Notes: generated from the sequence alone by a model not told the origin. 45,308 nt of DNA from Gemmataceae bacterium (GCA_028288765.1 JAQGHQ010000193.1:1-45308); one strand, 5' to 3'; shown: positions 15,907 to 26,430, counted from the stretch's first letter. Made by a program: numbers and translations.

Positions 15907-18669
15907 ATGCTCGCGGAACTCACGCCGGTCCTGCTGGTCGACGACCACCCCCCCAACCTGCTCGCCCTCGAAGCCGTGCTGACGGGCCCCGGGCTCGACC
16001 TCGTCCGGGCCGGGTCCGGGGAACAGGCCCTCGCCCTGCTGGCCGACCGGGACTTCGCCGTCATTTTGCTCGACCTCAATATGCCCGGGCTGAACGGGTT
16101 CGAGACCGCCAAGCTCGTCCGGGCCCGCGAGCGGTCCCGCACGACCCCGGTCATCTTCGTTACCGCCAGAGACGCGGCCGACGCCCCCCTGACCGAGGCC
16201 TACCAGCTGGGGGCGGTCGACTTCCTCGTCAAACCGCTCGTTCCGGACATCCTCCGGGCCAAGGTGGCGGTGTTCGTAGACCTCTACCTCAAGACGGAGC
16301 GGGTCCGGGCGCTCGAACGGGAGGCGGCCGAACGGGACGCGGAGGAGCGGTTCCGGGTCCTGACCGAGTCCAGCTCCGACGCGGTCGCCCTCGTCGGGGC
16401 CGACGGGACCGTCCTCTATGCCAGCCCGTCGGCCCGGCGGATCCTCGGCCGTTCGCCCGCCGAGGTCGTCGGCCGGAGCGGCTTCGAGTTCATCCACCCG
16501 GACGATGTCGGGGACCTCCGCCGGCAGCTCGACCAGCTGCTCACAACCCGGGACGGGGCGATCATGGCCGAGATACGAGCCCGCCACCGGGACGGGCGCT
16601 GGCGGTGGATCGAGTACGTCGGCACCAATCTGCTCGGCAACCCGGTCGTCCGGGCGGTTGTGGTGAACTTCCGGGACGTGACCGACCGGCGGCAGGCGGC
16701 CGAGTCCCTCCGGGACCGGGAGGCCCTCCTCCGGACCCTCGGGGACAACCTCCCGGGCGGGGCCGTCTACCAGGTCATGCCACTCCCCGGCGGGGCCCGC
16801 AAATTCACCTACGTCAGTGCCGGGATCGAGCGCCTGTTCGGGGTCACCCCGGCCGAGGTGCTGGCTGACCCCACCGCTCTGTACGGGCTGATTCTGCCGG
16901 AAGACGCCCCACGGGTGTTGGCCGAGGAGACCGTGTCCGAGACGACCGGGGGGCCGTTCGACTGTGAGTTCCGGGCGCGGACCCGACCCGGAGAGGTCAA
17001 GTGGGTCCATTGCCGGTCCGCCCCCCGCCGGTTGCCGGACGGGCGTGTCCTGTACGATGGTCTGATCATGGACGTGACCGGGCGGAAGCTGGCCGAGGCC
17101 CAGCTCCGGGACCGGGCGGAGGAGGTCGAGGCCCTGATGCAGATCATCCCGGTCGGGGTGTGGATGGCCCACGACCCGGACTGTCGGGTGGTCACCGGGA
17201 ACCGGGCGGGGGAGGCCCTGCTCCGGATGCCGGGCGGGGCGAACCTGTCGGCGGCCGCCCCGCCCGGGGAACGCCCGACCCATTTCCGGGTGCTCCAAGG
17301 CGGCCGAGAGTTGACCGCGGACGAGCTCCCGCTCCAGGCCGCGGTGACCCGCGGGGTGGAGGTCCGCGACTTCGAGGAGGAGGTGGTGTTCGGCGACGGA
17401 ACCGTCGTCCACCTGTACGGGTCGGCCGTCCCCCTCCGGGACGGGGAGGGCCGGGTGCGGGGCGGGGTGGCGGCGTTCGTGGACGTGTCCGGGCTGCGAC
17501 AGCTGGAACGGGAGATCCGGGAGACGGCGGACGCACTGGCCGAGGCGGGCCGGCGGAAGGACGAGTTCCTGGCCATGCTCGCCCACGAACTGCGGAACCC
17601 GCTCGCCCCTATCCGGAACGGCCTCCACGTACTGCGGCTCGCCGACCGGGGGCTCCCGTCGGTTGTCGGCCAGGCGGTGGAGATGATGGACCGGCAGGTG
17701 ACCCAGATGTCCCGGCTGATCGACGATTTGCTGGACGTTTCCCGGATCACCCGCGGCAAGGTCCAACTCCGGCCGGTGCGCGTGGACCTCCGGGCGGTTG
17801 TCCGGGCGGCGGTCGAGACCAGCACCCCGCTCGTCGAGGCGGGCGGGCACGACCTGGCGGTCGTTCTCCCGGCGGACCCGGTCTGGGTGGACGCCGACCC
17901 GACCCGCCTGGCCCAGGTGGTCTCGAACCTGCTGAACAACGCGGCCAAGTATACGGGGCCGGGCGGTCGCATCCGGGTGGAGGCCGTGCACGAGCCGGCC
18001 GGTGCCGTGGTCCGGGTCCGGGATAACGGGGCCGGGATCTCTCCCGAGATCCTCTCCAACGTGTTCGACCTGTTCGTCCAGGCGGACCGGTCACTGGACC
18101 GGTCCCAGGGCGGGCTGGGGATCGGGCTGACCGTCGTCCGCAGTTTGGTGGAGATGCACGGCGGGGTGGTCGAGGCCCACAGCGCCGGGCACGGGCACGG
18201 GTCCGAGTTCGTCGTCCGGCTTCCCTCGCCGGTAGAGCCCACGCCCGGGGGCTTCGAGCCCGCGGAACATTCCGGGAAGGCGAGGACCGCCCGCCGCCGG
18301 GTATTGGTGGTCGAGGACAACCGGGACGGGGCCGAGAGCCTCCGGGCGATCCTCGAACTGGCGGGGCATGAGGCGACGGTGGCCTACGATGGGGTTGCCG
18401 GGCTGGAGGCGGCCCGACAGGTCCGCCCGGACGTGGTCCTGTGTGACATCGGCCTTCCCGGGCTCGACGGGTACAGGGTGGCCCAGGCGTTGAGGGCCGA
18501 TCGGGCGACCGCCGGCGCCAGGCTCGTCTCGGTGTCCGGGTACGGCCAGGAGGAGGACCGGCGGCGGAGCCGGGAGGCCGGGTTCGACCACCATCTGGTC
18601 AAGCCCGTGGCCCCGGAAGACGTCGTCCGCGCCGTGACGAACGTGGACCCTGGGCCTGTCAGCCCGTAA
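15907..18669 (+). CDS. Hybrid histidine kinase: receiver, three PAS, kinase, receiver
   Basis: A 920-residue cytoplasmic signalling protein. Order of domains: receiver (7-124, phospho-Asp56 in LLDLNMPG, Lys in LVKPLVP), three PAS or PAS-like domains with PAC-type ends (about 143-262, 270-397, 405-530), HisKA with His560 in LAHELRNPLAP, HATPase (NLLNNAAKYTGPGG, DNGAGIS, GGLGIGLTVV), and a second receiver with Asp847 in LCDIGLPGLDGY. The N-terminal receiver suggests input from another kinase, so this protein may sit in the middle of a relay. It is divergent from the kinase at 13815-15608, with a 298-base gap in which I see nothing specific. No partner DNA-binding regulator is adjacent. Confidence 0.93.
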   Translation: MLAELTPVLLVDDHPPNLLALEAVLTGPGLDLVRAGSGEQALALLADRDFAVILLDLNMPGLNGFETAKLVRARERSRTTPVIFVTARDAADAPLTEAYQLGAVDFLVKPLVPDILRAKVAVFVDLYLKTERVRALEREAAERDAEERFRVLTESSSDAVALVGADGTVLYASPSARRILGRSPAEVVGRSGFEFIHPDDVGDLRRQLDQLLTTRDGAIMAEIRARHRDGRWRWIEYVGTNLLGNPVVRAVVVNFRDVTDRRQAAESLRDREALLRTLGDNLPGGAVYQVMPLPGGARKFTYVSAGIERLFGVTPAEVLADPTALYGLILPEDAPRVLAEETVSETTGGPFDCEFRARTRPGEVKWVHCRSAPRRLPDGRVLYDGLIMDVTGRKLAEAQLRDRAEEVEALMQIIPVGVWMAHDPDCRVVTGNRAGEALLRMPGGANLSAAAPPGERPTHFRVLQGGRELTADELPLQAAVTRGVEVRDFEEEVVFGDGTVVHLYGSAVPLRDGEGRVRGGVAAFVDVSGLRQLEREIRETADALAEAGRRKDEFLAMLAHELRNPLAPIRNGLHVLRLADRGLPSVVGQAVEMMDRQVTQMSRLIDDLLDVSRITRGKVQLRPVRVDLRAVVRAAVETSTPLVEAGGHDLAVVLPADPVWVDADPTRLAQVVSNLLNNAAKYTGPGGRIRVEAVHEPAGAVVRVRDNGAGISPEILSNVFDLFVQADRSLDRSQGGLGIGLTVVRSLVEMHGGVVEAHSAGHGHGSEFVVRLPSPVEPTPGGFEPAEHSGKARTARRRVLVVEDNRDGAESLRAILELAGHEATVAYDGVAGLEAARQVRPDVVLCDIGLPGLDGYRVAQALRADRATAGARLVSVSGYGQEEDRRRSREAGFDHHLVKPVAPEDVVRAVTNVDPGPVSP

Positions 18670-18750
18670 CGGCCTCTCAGAACCCAGCCGGGAGATGGTG
18701 CGAACCTCCCGCCTCGTACAGGAATCCGGAGGGAAGCCCATCGTCCGGGG

Positions 18751-21456
18751 TCAGGTGGCAGACACGAGCGGGGTCAGTACGTCCTCCGAACGGACAGAGT
18801 CCGGGTCGAGCACCTCCCGGACTTTCATGAGCAAGGCAGTCGGGGTGAATGGCTTCGGGAGGAAATGCACCTTCTCGTGCATCACCCCGTTCCGGACCAC
18901 CGCGTCGTCCGTATACCCGCTCATGAACAACACCCGGAGCCCCGGCCGGGCCAGGCTGATCGTCTCCGCCACCTGGCGGCCGCCGCGGACCGGCATCACC
19001 ACATCCGTGACCAGTATGTCGACCAGCCCCGGGTGCCCCTCGGCGACCCGGATCGCGTCCTCCCCGTCCCGAGCTTCGAGCACTTCGTACCCGCCGTCGC
19101 GGAGCACCCGGGCGGCCAGCGCCAACACGATGGGCTCGTCCTCCGCCAGCAACACCGTCTCGGTCCCCTCCGGCAGTACGCGGTGGGACAACGGCTCGGG
19201 GGCCGCGGCAGCCCGGGACTCGGCGCCCCGGGGAAGGTAGACCCGGAAGGTCGTGCCGGCCCCCGGCTCGCTTTCGACCCGGATGTGCCCGCCGTGGGCG
19301 GTGACGATGCCGTACACGGTGGCCAGCCCGAGCCCGGTCCCCTTCCCGACCTCCTTGGTGGTGAAGAACGGCTCGAAGATGCGATCCCGCACCTCGGCCG
19401 TCATCCCGCGCCCGGTGTCGGACACGACCAGTTCGCCGAACACACCGGGGGCGGCGTCCGGGGCGTCCAGGACGTCTTCGGCAGTGAGGGAGACGGTCCG
19501 TGTCTCGATCGCCAACCGGCCACCGGCCGGCATCGCGTCCCGGGCGTTCACCGCCAGGTTGATCAGCAACTGCTGCAGCTGGACCGGGTCCACCTTCACC
19601 CGGCACAGGTCCGGGGCGGGGGCGGTGGTCAGGATCACGTCCTCGCCGATGAGCCGGCGGAGCAGATGGGTGGTCTCGGCCACGGCCGCGTTCAGGTCCA
19701 GGACCCTGGGTTCCAGCACCTGCCGGCGGCTGAACGCCAGGAGCTGACGGGTCAGGTCGGCGGCCCGCAGCCCGGCCGTCCGAATATCGGCCGCGAACTC
19801 GCGGGCCGAATCGGTCAGGAGCTGGTCCTCCAACAGGAGCTCGGCAAACCCGTTGATGGCGGTGAGCAGGTTATTGAAGTCGTGGGCGATTCCCCCGGCC
19901 AGCTGCCCGACCGCCTCCATTTTCTGGGTTTGCCGGAGCTGGTCTTCCAGCCGCTTTCGGTCGGTGATGTCCTGGTACATTCCGAGCACCCCGACAACCA
20001 CCCCGGCCGGGTCCCGGAGCGGGACCTTACTGGTCAATATGACCGACCGTCCGCCGGGCCGTGTACCTGGTTCTTCCAGGTTCAGGACCGGTTCGCCGGT
20101 CAGCATGACCTGGAGGTCGGCCGCCCGAAACAATTCCGCTAGCGCCAGCGGGATCGGAAGGTCTTTGTCCTTTTTCCCGACCATTGCCGCCACCGAATCC
20201 AACCCCAGGTCCCGGGCGACCTGGGCGTTGCACCCGAGATACCGGCTGTCCCGGTCCTTCCAGAACACCCCACACGGGATGTGGGTGAGGACGGTCTGGA
20301 GGATCTGTTCCCGGTCCCGCAGGGCGGCCTCCGCCTGCTTCCGATCGGTCACGTCTTCGCCGAGCATACTGATCCCGACCGACCGCCCGTCCGGGTCCCG
20401 CAGGACGGTGCTGCTCCAGGCGACCACCCGGGGCTTCCCGTCGCGGGTCAAGATGTCGTTCTCGGAGTGGGCGGCGACCTCCCCCTCCCGGATGGTCCGG
20501 CGATACCGGCGGGCCGCGTCGCGCCGGTCCGCCGGGGGGGAGTAGACCTCGAACCAGTTCCGGCCGACCACCTCGACCCGCCGGTATCCGGTGAGGCCGA
20601 GGAGGGCGTCGTTGCAGAACGTGACCACCCCGTCCGCGTCGAGGCAGACGGCCAGGAGCCGGGCATTCTCCAGGGTGTCGCGGAACCGCCGCTCGCTCTC
20701 CCGGAGGGCCGCTTCCTCTCGCCGCCGGCGGGTGATGTCGCGGACCACGGCCACCCACATCCCACCCGTCTTCCCGGCCGCCCCAAAGCACAGGCTTGTC
20801 GGGGCCCGCCCGACCCGCGCCTCGACGGGGGCGGTGCTCCCGTCCTGCTTTCGGTACGCATACTCCCGCGTCTTCGTGTCCACCCCCCCGGCCTGGCCGA
20901 GCGTATGGGTGGTGAGCACGTCGTGTAGGGTCAACTGGAGGAGTTCGGCCCGGGTGTACCCAAGGTCGATCGACGCCTGGGTGTTCACGTCCAGGATCCG
21001 GTCGTCCGGCCCGAGGACGAACATCGCGTCGGCGGCCTGGTCGATCAGGCATCGGTACCGGGTCTCGACGTCCCGGAACCGGCGGTCGGCCTCGGCCAGC
21101 AGGTCGGCCCGCCGCAGGTGCTCGCGGCACAAACCGGACAGCCACCCGGCGGCCCCGCCGGCGAGTCCGAGGGCGATGACCACGGGACGGCCGCCGGTCG
21201 CGAAGGTACCCCGGACGGCGCCCGGGTCGCCGAAGAGGTAAAGGAGCAGGATCTGCGCGGCGGCGGCCGCGGCCGCCGCCGCGCACCCCGCCCAGACCCC
21301 GCCGACCCACCCGGCCGTCACGACCGGGATCAGCGCGCACAGGCCCGCGGCCGGTCCGAGGACGGGGAACAGCGCGGCGGTCGCCACGACGGACCCGAGG
21401 GAAATGGCCGTGACGGCCAAAGAGACATTCGGAAACGCGGGCGATTGGGCGGACAC
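18751..21456 (-). CDS. Membrane hybrid histidine kinase (DUF4118-like, PAS x3, receiver)
   Basis: From GTG 21456 (GGAG ten bases upstream) this is a 901-residue membrane sensor; the open frame runs to a GTG at 21702, but the extra 82 residues look non-coding. The first 110 residues form about four membrane helices ([38 protein letters not shown], an Ala-rich helix, [19 protein letters not shown]), like the DUF4118 region of KdpD-type sensors. Three PAS domains follow (about 128-250, 265-385, 395-505), then [11 protein letters not shown] with His525, an HATPase ([32 protein letters not shown]) and a receiver with Asp818 in LVTDVVMP. It converges on the kinase ending at 18669 with an 81-base gap. 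Confidence 0.9.
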   Translation of the reverse strand: MSAQSPAFPNVSLAVTAISLGSVVATAALFPVLGPAAGLCALIPVVTAGWVGGVWAGCAAAAAAAAAQILLLYLFGDPGAVRGTFATGGRPVVIALGLAGGAAGWLSGLCREHLRRADLLAEADRRFRDVETRYRCLIDQAADAMFVLGPDDRILDVNTQASIDLGYTRAELLQLTLHDVLTTHTLGQAGGVDTKTREYAYRKQDGSTAPVEARVGRAPTSLCFGAAGKTGGMWVAVVRDITRRRREEAALRESERRFRDTLENARLLAVCLDADGVVTFCNDALLGLTGYRRVEVVGRNWFEVYSPPADRRDAARRYRRTIREGEVAAHSENDILTRDGKPRVVAWSSTVLRDPDGRSVGISMLGEDVTDRKQAEAALRDREQILQTVLTHIPCGVFWKDRDSRYLGCNAQVARDLGLDSVAAMVGKKDKDLPIPLALAELFRAADLQVMLTGEPVLNLEEPGTRPGGRSVILTSKVPLRDPAGVVVGVLGMYQDITDRKRLEDQLRQTQKMEAVGQLAGGIAHDFNNLLTAINGFAELLLEDQLLTDSAREFAADIRTAGLRAADLTRQLLAFSRRQVLEPRVLDLNAAVAETTHLLRRLIGEDVILTTAPAPDLCRVKVDPVQLQQLLINLAVNARDAMPAGGRLAIETRTVSLTAEDVLDAPDAAPGVFGELVVSDTGRGMTAEVRDRIFEPFFTTKEVGKGTGLGLATVYGIVTAHGGHIRVESEPGAGTTFRVYLPRGAESRAAAAPEPLSHRVLPEGTETVLLAEDEPIVLALAARVLRDGGYEVLEARDGEDAIRVAEGHPGLVDILVTDVVMPVRGGRQVAETISLARPGLRVLFMSGYTDDAVVRNGVMHEKVHFLPKPFTPTALLMKVREVLDPDSVRSEDVLTPLVSAT

Positions 21457-21904
21457 GGCGGCAACACTCCAGACCGGGGGACGGCCGGCGGCGACAACTT
21501 TATGCCGCGATGAGATTATGAGAACACTACCACAGGCTATCTCGGCTCCACCCAGAACTCGTGTGATCGACTTGTGAAAGTTGGCTTCCCCGGTGCCGGT
21601 CTCAGCCGAGGGCCGAAGTGTTCGCCGGAGAAAGAAACCTGCCCGTAGCGGGTTCGAGCGGTCAACGGGTTTGAGACCGACCCCGCTCCGCTCCCAGGGC
21701 ACATCCCGCCTACGGCGGGCGCGTGAGAATCACCGCGGGCGTGAACCGACAACCGACGCTGCCGATGAACGACAGAGGGCTCGGGGGTCGGCCACGGTCT
21801 CCCCGGGGCCTTCTTCGGCCGGGCGCGCCCGCACGGCTATCCGTCAGGCCGGGTCGGTCGAACCGGCCCCCCCTGGGCTCACCACCCGCGCCGACAACGG
21901 ACAG
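21457..21904. other. Intergenic region, no gene seen
   Basis: About 450 bases lie between the lipoprotein gene and the membrane kinase gene, both on minus. A perfect 6-bp hairpin with a three-base loop (CCCGCC at 21705-21710, GGCGGG at 21714-21719) might stop the lipoprotein transcript, although no U-run follows. The rest shows no recognisable site. The true start of the membrane kinase may lie further into this region than I have placed it. Confidence 0.45.
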
Positions 21905-22264
21905 CTACCTGAGATCGAAGTCCCTCAGATCGGACTTCGTCCCGTCGAGTTCCAGGTTAGACGTTTCCGCGGTCTGACACTGTTTTGGAACGCTCGGCCC
22001 ACCCGGACCGGGGGTGAACGACACCTTGTACCGGGCGGCGATCAGCCTGACCCGGTACTCTCCGTTCTGGACGAGGCACTCGTCCTCCCGCCCTTCTCCC
22101 GGGGTGAACGGGGTGAGGTTCATGATGAGCTTGTCCACCGGCCGGCCGTTCAAAGTCACCCGGCCCGTCACCTCGGGCATGTCCACGGCCGGGCGCGAGC
22201 CGGAGCACCCGGGCAGCCCGGCGACGGCCAGAAGGCCGAGCGCTGCGATAGTCCGACGAGTCAT
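21905..22264 (-). CDS. Small lipoprotein paired with the DUF1559 gene
   Basis: The 119-residue product has a classic lipoprotein signal: MTRRTIAALGLLAVAGLPGC, with the lipobox LPGC placing the lipidated Cys at residue 20. The mature part (VTGRVTLNGRPVDKLIMNLTPF...) looks like one small beta-sandwich domain of the carboxypeptidase-regulatory/transthyretin-like kind that is common in planctomycete lipoproteins. It lies 66 bases after the DUF1559 gene on the same strand, a pairing seen repeatedly in planctomycetes. Its function is unknown; an envelope location is inferred from the signal. Confidence 0.8.
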   Translation of the reverse strand: MTRRTIAALGLLAVAGLPGCSGSRPAVDMPEVTGRVTLNGRPVDKLIMNLTPFTPGEGREDECLVQNGEYRVRLIAARYKVSFTPGPGGPSVPKQCQTAETSNLELDGTKSDLRDFDLR

Positions 22265-22330
22265 GTCCCGGAGGTCTCCGTGTGTGGGATTATCCCCGCC
22301 GGGCCGGCGGGGACTGTGGAAGGGTAGGCG

Positions 22331-23467
22331 TCAATCGAGGGTAAACGTCTCGCCGCCGGTCGGGGTACACAGGGACCGGACGGTGGAGGGGTCGATCGTT
22401 TCCCGGAGGAACTGGACGTGCCCGTCCCCGAACGCGGCCAGACACCCGCCGGGATGGAACCCGAACGGCTCGTCGTTCGGGCCGCAGTTGTTCGCGTACC
22501 ACGGGCAGGACGCCGCCCCGCCCAACGGTCTGGCGTTGTTGTTCAGGCGGGCCAGTTTGTTCACCGTGTCCTGATCGGGCCCGGACACCCCGTTCGCGAT
22601 GTCAGGCTCGGCCCACCGGTAGTTGTTCGACCGCCCGGTCGGGGACTTGTCCACCCCGTACGGGTTGAAGTCGAAGTACTTGGCCAGCATGTTCCCGCCG
22701 CCCGGCAAAGTGTACGACTCGTGCTGCTTGCCAACGTCCTCGATGACGGCGATCGTGTTGCTGGTCCCGTCGGTCACTTCCGTCACCCGCCGCGGGCTCC
22801 GCCGGTTGTTCGGGGAACGGGCGTAGTTCGCCGCGGGGTCCAGGGTGCTCGGGCCGTTCTCCGTCGCCACTTCGTAATGAAGAGTGAGGAACCCCGGGGT
22901 GCGATATTTCCGGCTTCCGGGCGGCTCGGTGTCCCGGGTCCCCGCCTGCCTGGCGCTGCCCATCGGGTCCCCGGGGGGAACGATGTCGGTGTAGGCGACC
23001 GGCATGTAGTCGCACTCCCCGTACCCCTGTGGGTCGACCTGGTAGAGTGCGTTGCTCGGGCAGAGCAACGTCTTGATGGTCGTTCTGGCCCCGGCCTGAT
23101 TCCCCGGACAGCGGCTGTCGTTGTACCGGTACGCTTCGTCCATCCCCCGGTAGACGTTGTCCTGCTCGATGTACGGGAGCAGCTGGACGTAGGTCGAGAC
23201 CGTGTCGAAGGCACTGAACTGGTTGCCCGAGTTCGGCCCCTCACCGCTGGTCGGAAAGTAGCCGTTGGCGGACTCATAGTTGTGAAGGGCCAGCCCGAGT
23301 TGTTTCAGATTGTTCGAGCAGGTACTGCGGGCGGCGGCCTCGCGGACTTTCTGGACGGCGGGCAGGAGGAGCCCGATCAGGATCGCGATGATCGCGATCA
23401 CCACCAACAACTCGATCAGCGTGAACCCGGGCGGCCCCGTCCGGCGCACGGTGGACGAACTCGTCAC
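22331..23467 (-). CDS. DUF1559 domain protein with type IV pilin-like N-terminus
   Basis: A 378-residue protein beginning with a prepilin-type methylation/cleavage motif ([21 protein letters not shown], near residues 14-34) and continuing with [33 protein letters not shown], the hallmark start of the planctomycete DUF1559 (SBP_bac_10-like) family. The C-terminus has the typical [17 protein letters not shown]. These proteins form very large paralogous families in Planctomycetes and are thought to be pseudopilin-like surface or secretion components, but no function is proven. GTG 23467 is preceded by AGGAG. A downstream lipoprotein is probably co-transcribed. Confidence 0.93.
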   Translation of the reverse strand: MTSSSTVRRTGPPGFTLIELLVVIAIIAILIGLLLPAVQKVREAAARSTCSNNLKQLGLALHNYESANGYFPTSGEGPNSGNQFSAFDTVSTYVQLLPYIEQDNVYRGMDEAYRYNDSRCPGNQAGARTTIKTLLCPSNALYQVDPQGYGECDYMPVAYTDIVPPGDPMGSARQAGTRDTEPPGSRKYRTPGFLTLHYEVATENGPSTLDPAANYARSPNNRRSPRRVTEVTDGTSNTIAVIEDVGKQHESYTLPGGGNMLAKYFDFNPYGVDKSPTGRSNNYRWAEPDIANGVSGPDQDTVNKLARLNNNARPLGGAASCPWYANNCGPNDEPFGFHPGGCLAAFGDGHVQFLRETIDPSTVRSLCTPTGGETFTLD

Positions 23468-23768
23468 GCGGTCTCCTGGCGGAGTGGACGACGCGGGAAG
23501 AGCGGTGATCGTTCACCGTCTGCCGTAGTACGACGGACTCTAGAACAACAGGCGAAGTGGATTCGATGAAAACTCAGGGTCGCCCGCCCGTCGACGGCCT
23601 GCCACGACCAGGATTGAGATCGTTACCGGAAAACTGGTACGGCGAGGGTGGATAGCGCCCAGTGTGGCCGCGTCACACGGGGCCGGAGAGGCGAAAGGTT
23701 GGGGTGGCGGTCCCCGGCGGTAAAGTTGAGGTGTGCTCGGTAGGCCGAAAGCGAGCTCGCTGTCCCCA
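23468..23768. other. Intergenic region, no gene seen
   Basis: About 300 bases between the 3' end of the kinase gene and the start of the DUF1559 gene, both on minus. It should hold the end of the kinase transcript and the promoter of the DUF1559 gene, but I cannot point to a convincing terminator or promoter. Confidence 0.4.
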
Positions 23769-26162
23769 TCATTGCTGCGGCGGAACCCCGACCGGCCGCC
23801 CGTCCGGGCCGCCAGTGGCCATCGGGCTGTTGGCCGGGTATCGCAAGAACTCGGCATCCCTGGTCGGGTCGAGCCCGAGGATCAGCCCGTGCGACGGGGA
23901 AACCGGGAGCGCCGGGGTCGGGGTCGGGCACCCCCCGGCCTCGCACCAGTTCCCGCTGCTTCCCCGGAACAGCTCGCCGGCCTGACCGGACTGCCCGTCC
24001 CAGAGCCGGACGGCGGCCGTGGCCTCGAAAAACAAGTTGTTACGCAGCAGCAGCCGGTCGTCCTTGTCCAAGACCGGGGCCAGGACATCGATCCGGACGA
24101 CGGACGGGACCCGGGCGGTTGTGTTCCCGACAACGGTGGCCCGGAGTTTCCCCGGGCCGGCAAACCGCAACCCGTTCTGAAGGCCGAACAACCGGCACCC
24201 GGTCACCTCCAGATACTCCATCCCGCAGTCACACATCAACCCCACAGCTGCCGACCCTTCAAAGCGGCAGTCGGTCAGCCGGAGATGCCGGGCCGGCCCG
24301 CGGACCGCCACGCACGAATCCACAGGTGCTCCCGCGTCCGGGTGGACCCTGACCCGGGACACCTGAACCGGGTCATCGGGGTCCCCGGCCGGACTATCGA
24401 GGATCACACCAGCACCGGTGAATTTGGTGACGCGAAGGTCGTGCAGTTGGCATCCGGGACCGGGTCGGATCCAGGCCAATGGGGCGTCAACCCGGCCCAT
24501 GCCGTTGAACGTCAAGTGTCGTACGGCCGCCCGCGACCCGCCGGTCAGACGGAGGAGCGGCTGGGCCGGGTCGGTATGCTCCGGGGGGATCCACTCGGTC
24601 GGCGGGTCGGTCCGGGCGGACCCGACGGAGAGGCCCGGGGGGATCCTGGCCCCGTCGACCACCACCTGTTCCTCGTGGACCTCGTCGAGAAGCAGGATGC
24701 GGCAGTTTTCCAGCTCCCGAACGCGCGGGTCGGCCAGGGCCGCGGCGACCGTCGGATAGACCCGGCCGTTCAGGTACTCGGTATATCCGCCTGGAAAAGG
24801 GACCTGGTTCGGGCCGTGCGCCCGCGTAACAGGGACATAGTTCCCGACAAACGGAGACGCGGTTCTGGCAACCGTGGGAGGGGTCAACGCGTCCCGAGGG
24901 GGCAGGGGAGGGTTCAGGAACCAGAACCCGATCAGCCCGACCCCAACAAGGACGGCCACCGCCAGTCCGCAAACGGTCATCACCCCCAAGCTTCTCCGGT
25001 CCCTCTTGCTCTCGAAAACGCTCCTGCTACGGGTGGGGGCAGACCGTGCGGGGGTGGGTGCGGGGGTGGAGGGCGAGGCCGTCCCCGGGACAAGCCTGGG
25101 AGGGATCTCGTCCTCCGAGGGGACGAACGGGCCGCCGTCGTCCCACGCGGCCAGAGCCTCCGTGAGGTCGAGCCCGGTCTGATGCCGGTGCGCCGGCTGC
25201 TTGGCCATCATCGTCTCGACGACCCTGGCCAGCCTGTCCGGCACCTCCGGCCGGATTGCCCGGATCGACGGCGGCGTCTTGATCTGGTGGGCCAGTAGCT
25301 TCTGAGCCGTGTTCTCTCCCCCGAACGGGAGCCGGGCGGTGAGTAGGTAGTAGAGGGTCACCCCGAGGCTGTAGAAGTCGGCCCGGCCGTCGACGTGTCC
25401 GCCGTTGGCCTGTTCCGGCGCCAAATAGTCGGCCGTCCCGCGGATACACCCGTCGACGTCATTCCGGGTGACCCCGTCACCCCCATCGAGGACGAGTCGG
25501 GCTAGGCCCATGTCGAGGACCCGGACCAACCCGGCCCGATCGACCGCCAGGTTGGCCGGCTTGATGTCCCGGTGGACCCACCCCTGGGCGTGGGCGTGGG
25601 TGAGTCCGGACGCCGCCTGACGGATATAGTTCACAGCCCGGGCGACCGGCAGCGGCCCCCGCCTGGCCACGAGGAGCTGGAGGTCCACCCCGTCCACGTA
25701 TTCCATGACGATGAAGTGAATCGTCCCGTCTTTGTCCACATCGAACCCGCGGACGAGGTTCGGGTGGTTGAGGGTGGCGAACGCCCGGGCTTCCCGGTGG
25801 AACCGCTCCCGGGCTTCTCCGTTTTCGCCCGGAACCGTCGACAGCACTTTCACGGCCACCAGAGTTTTCAAAACCTGGTGCTCGCACAGGTACACGGCCC
25901 CCATCCCGCCTTTTCCGAGCAGGTCGAGAACCTTGTACTTACCGGCGATGAAGAACCCGCTGCGCCGGCCTTCGAGGAGGAGGTCCGCCTGAAACGAAGT
26001 AACGAGACCGGTGGACACGAGCCGGATGGCGAGCGTTTTCGGGGGGTCGGCGGTGGAGCCGGGGCAGCTGGCCAGCCACTCGTCGAGTCGCTCGGGCGGA
26101 ACGAGTTGGCTGTTCCGGAGGTTGGTCAGCAGTTCGTCCGACGTCGCGGCAGTCATGATCAT
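23769..26162 (-). CDS. Ser/Thr protein kinase with extracytoplasmic beta-helix-like domain
   Basis: A 797-residue Hanks-type kinase. After about 75 residues, the kinase domain shows the glycine loop LLGKGGMGAVYLCEH, Lys105 in VAVKVL, HRDIKPANL with catalytic Asp199, and the metal-binding Asp217 in DMG instead of DFG, a change common in planctomycete kinases. LAPEQ and RADFYSLGVTLYYLL follow. A membrane helix (VMTVCGLAVAVLVGVGLIGFW) lies near residue 400. The remaining 370 residues contain repeated short strands (AVRHLTFNGMG, HLRLTDCRFEGS, YLEVTGCRLFG, RLLLRNNLFFE) resembling a right-handed parallel beta-helix. The external part may bind a carbohydrate or protein signal; that is inference. The upstream region carries a phased TGACA array. 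Confidence 0.92.
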   Translation of the reverse strand: MIMTAATSDELLTNLRNSQLVPPERLDEWLASCPGSTADPPKTLAIRLVSTGLVTSFQADLLLEGRRSGFFIAGKYKVLDLLGKGGMGAVYLCEHQVLKTLVAVKVLSTVPGENGEARERFHREARAFATLNHPNLVRGFDVDKDGTIHFIVMEYVDGVDLQLLVARRGPLPVARAVNYIRQAASGLTHAHAQGWVHRDIKPANLAVDRAGLVRVLDMGLARLVLDGGDGVTRNDVDGCIRGTADYLAPEQANGGHVDGRADFYSLGVTLYYLLTARLPFGGENTAQKLLAHQIKTPPSIRAIRPEVPDRLARVVETMMAKQPAHRHQTGLDLTEALAAWDDGGPFVPSEDEIPPRLVPGTASPSTPAPTPARSAPTRSRSVFESKRDRRSLGVMTVCGLAVAVLVGVGLIGFWFLNPPLPPRDALTPPTVARTASPFVGNYVPVTRAHGPNQVPFPGGYTEYLNGRVYPTVAAALADPRVRELENCRILLLDEVHEEQVVVDGARIPPGLSVGSARTDPPTEWIPPEHTDPAQPLLRLTGGSRAAVRHLTFNGMGRVDAPLAWIRPGPGCQLHDLRVTKFTGAGVILDSPAGDPDDPVQVSRVRVHPDAGAPVDSCVAVRGPARHLRLTDCRFEGSAAVGLMCDCGMEYLEVTGCRLFGLQNGLRFAGPGKLRATVVGNTTARVPSVVRIDVLAPVLDKDDRLLLRNNLFFEATAAVRLWDGQSGQAGELFRGSSGNWCEAGGCPTPTPALPVSPSHGLILGLDPTRDAEFLRYPANSPMATGGPDGRPVGVPPQQ

Positions 26163-26382
26163 TCATGGGCAGAATGTCGTCGGAGTTACAACAATACCTA
26201 GTGCATACCCGCCGACGAAGCGTGAAGAATGTTCGAGGCTGGTATGTGCGCCGATTGCTTTTAATCTTTGGTCATCAACGATCTGGTCCACGACCCCGTT
26301 GGGACGGCTCGGTTTCCCTTCCCGGTAAACCTGGCGAGTGTCCGTCAGTTGGACCCGGTCCCATTTTGGTCCCGATATGGCG

Positions 26383-26430
26383 TGACACCAGCTGACAAGG
26401 AGTGACATTGGATGACATGCGGGAATGACA
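26383..26430. promoter_or_regulatory. Phased TGACA array, likely multi-site operator
   Basis: TGACA begins at 26383, 26393, 26403 and 26413, exactly 10 bp apart, and again at 26426. Only the pentamer is conserved; the five bases between copies differ, which argues for selection on the motif and not simple tandem duplication. Read on minus, the direction of the kinase gene that starts at 26162, it is a TGTCA array about 220-270 bp upstream. Direct repeats of TGTCA-like half-sites at 10-11 bp are typical of OmpR/PhoB-class regulators. The regulator itself is unknown. Confidence 0.6.

Noticed and set aside
15751..17991. 746-codon open frame on minus across the second hybrid kinase
   Set aside because: Antisense shadow with His/Pro/Arg/Gly bias; the plus strand encodes complete receiver, PAS and kinase motifs.
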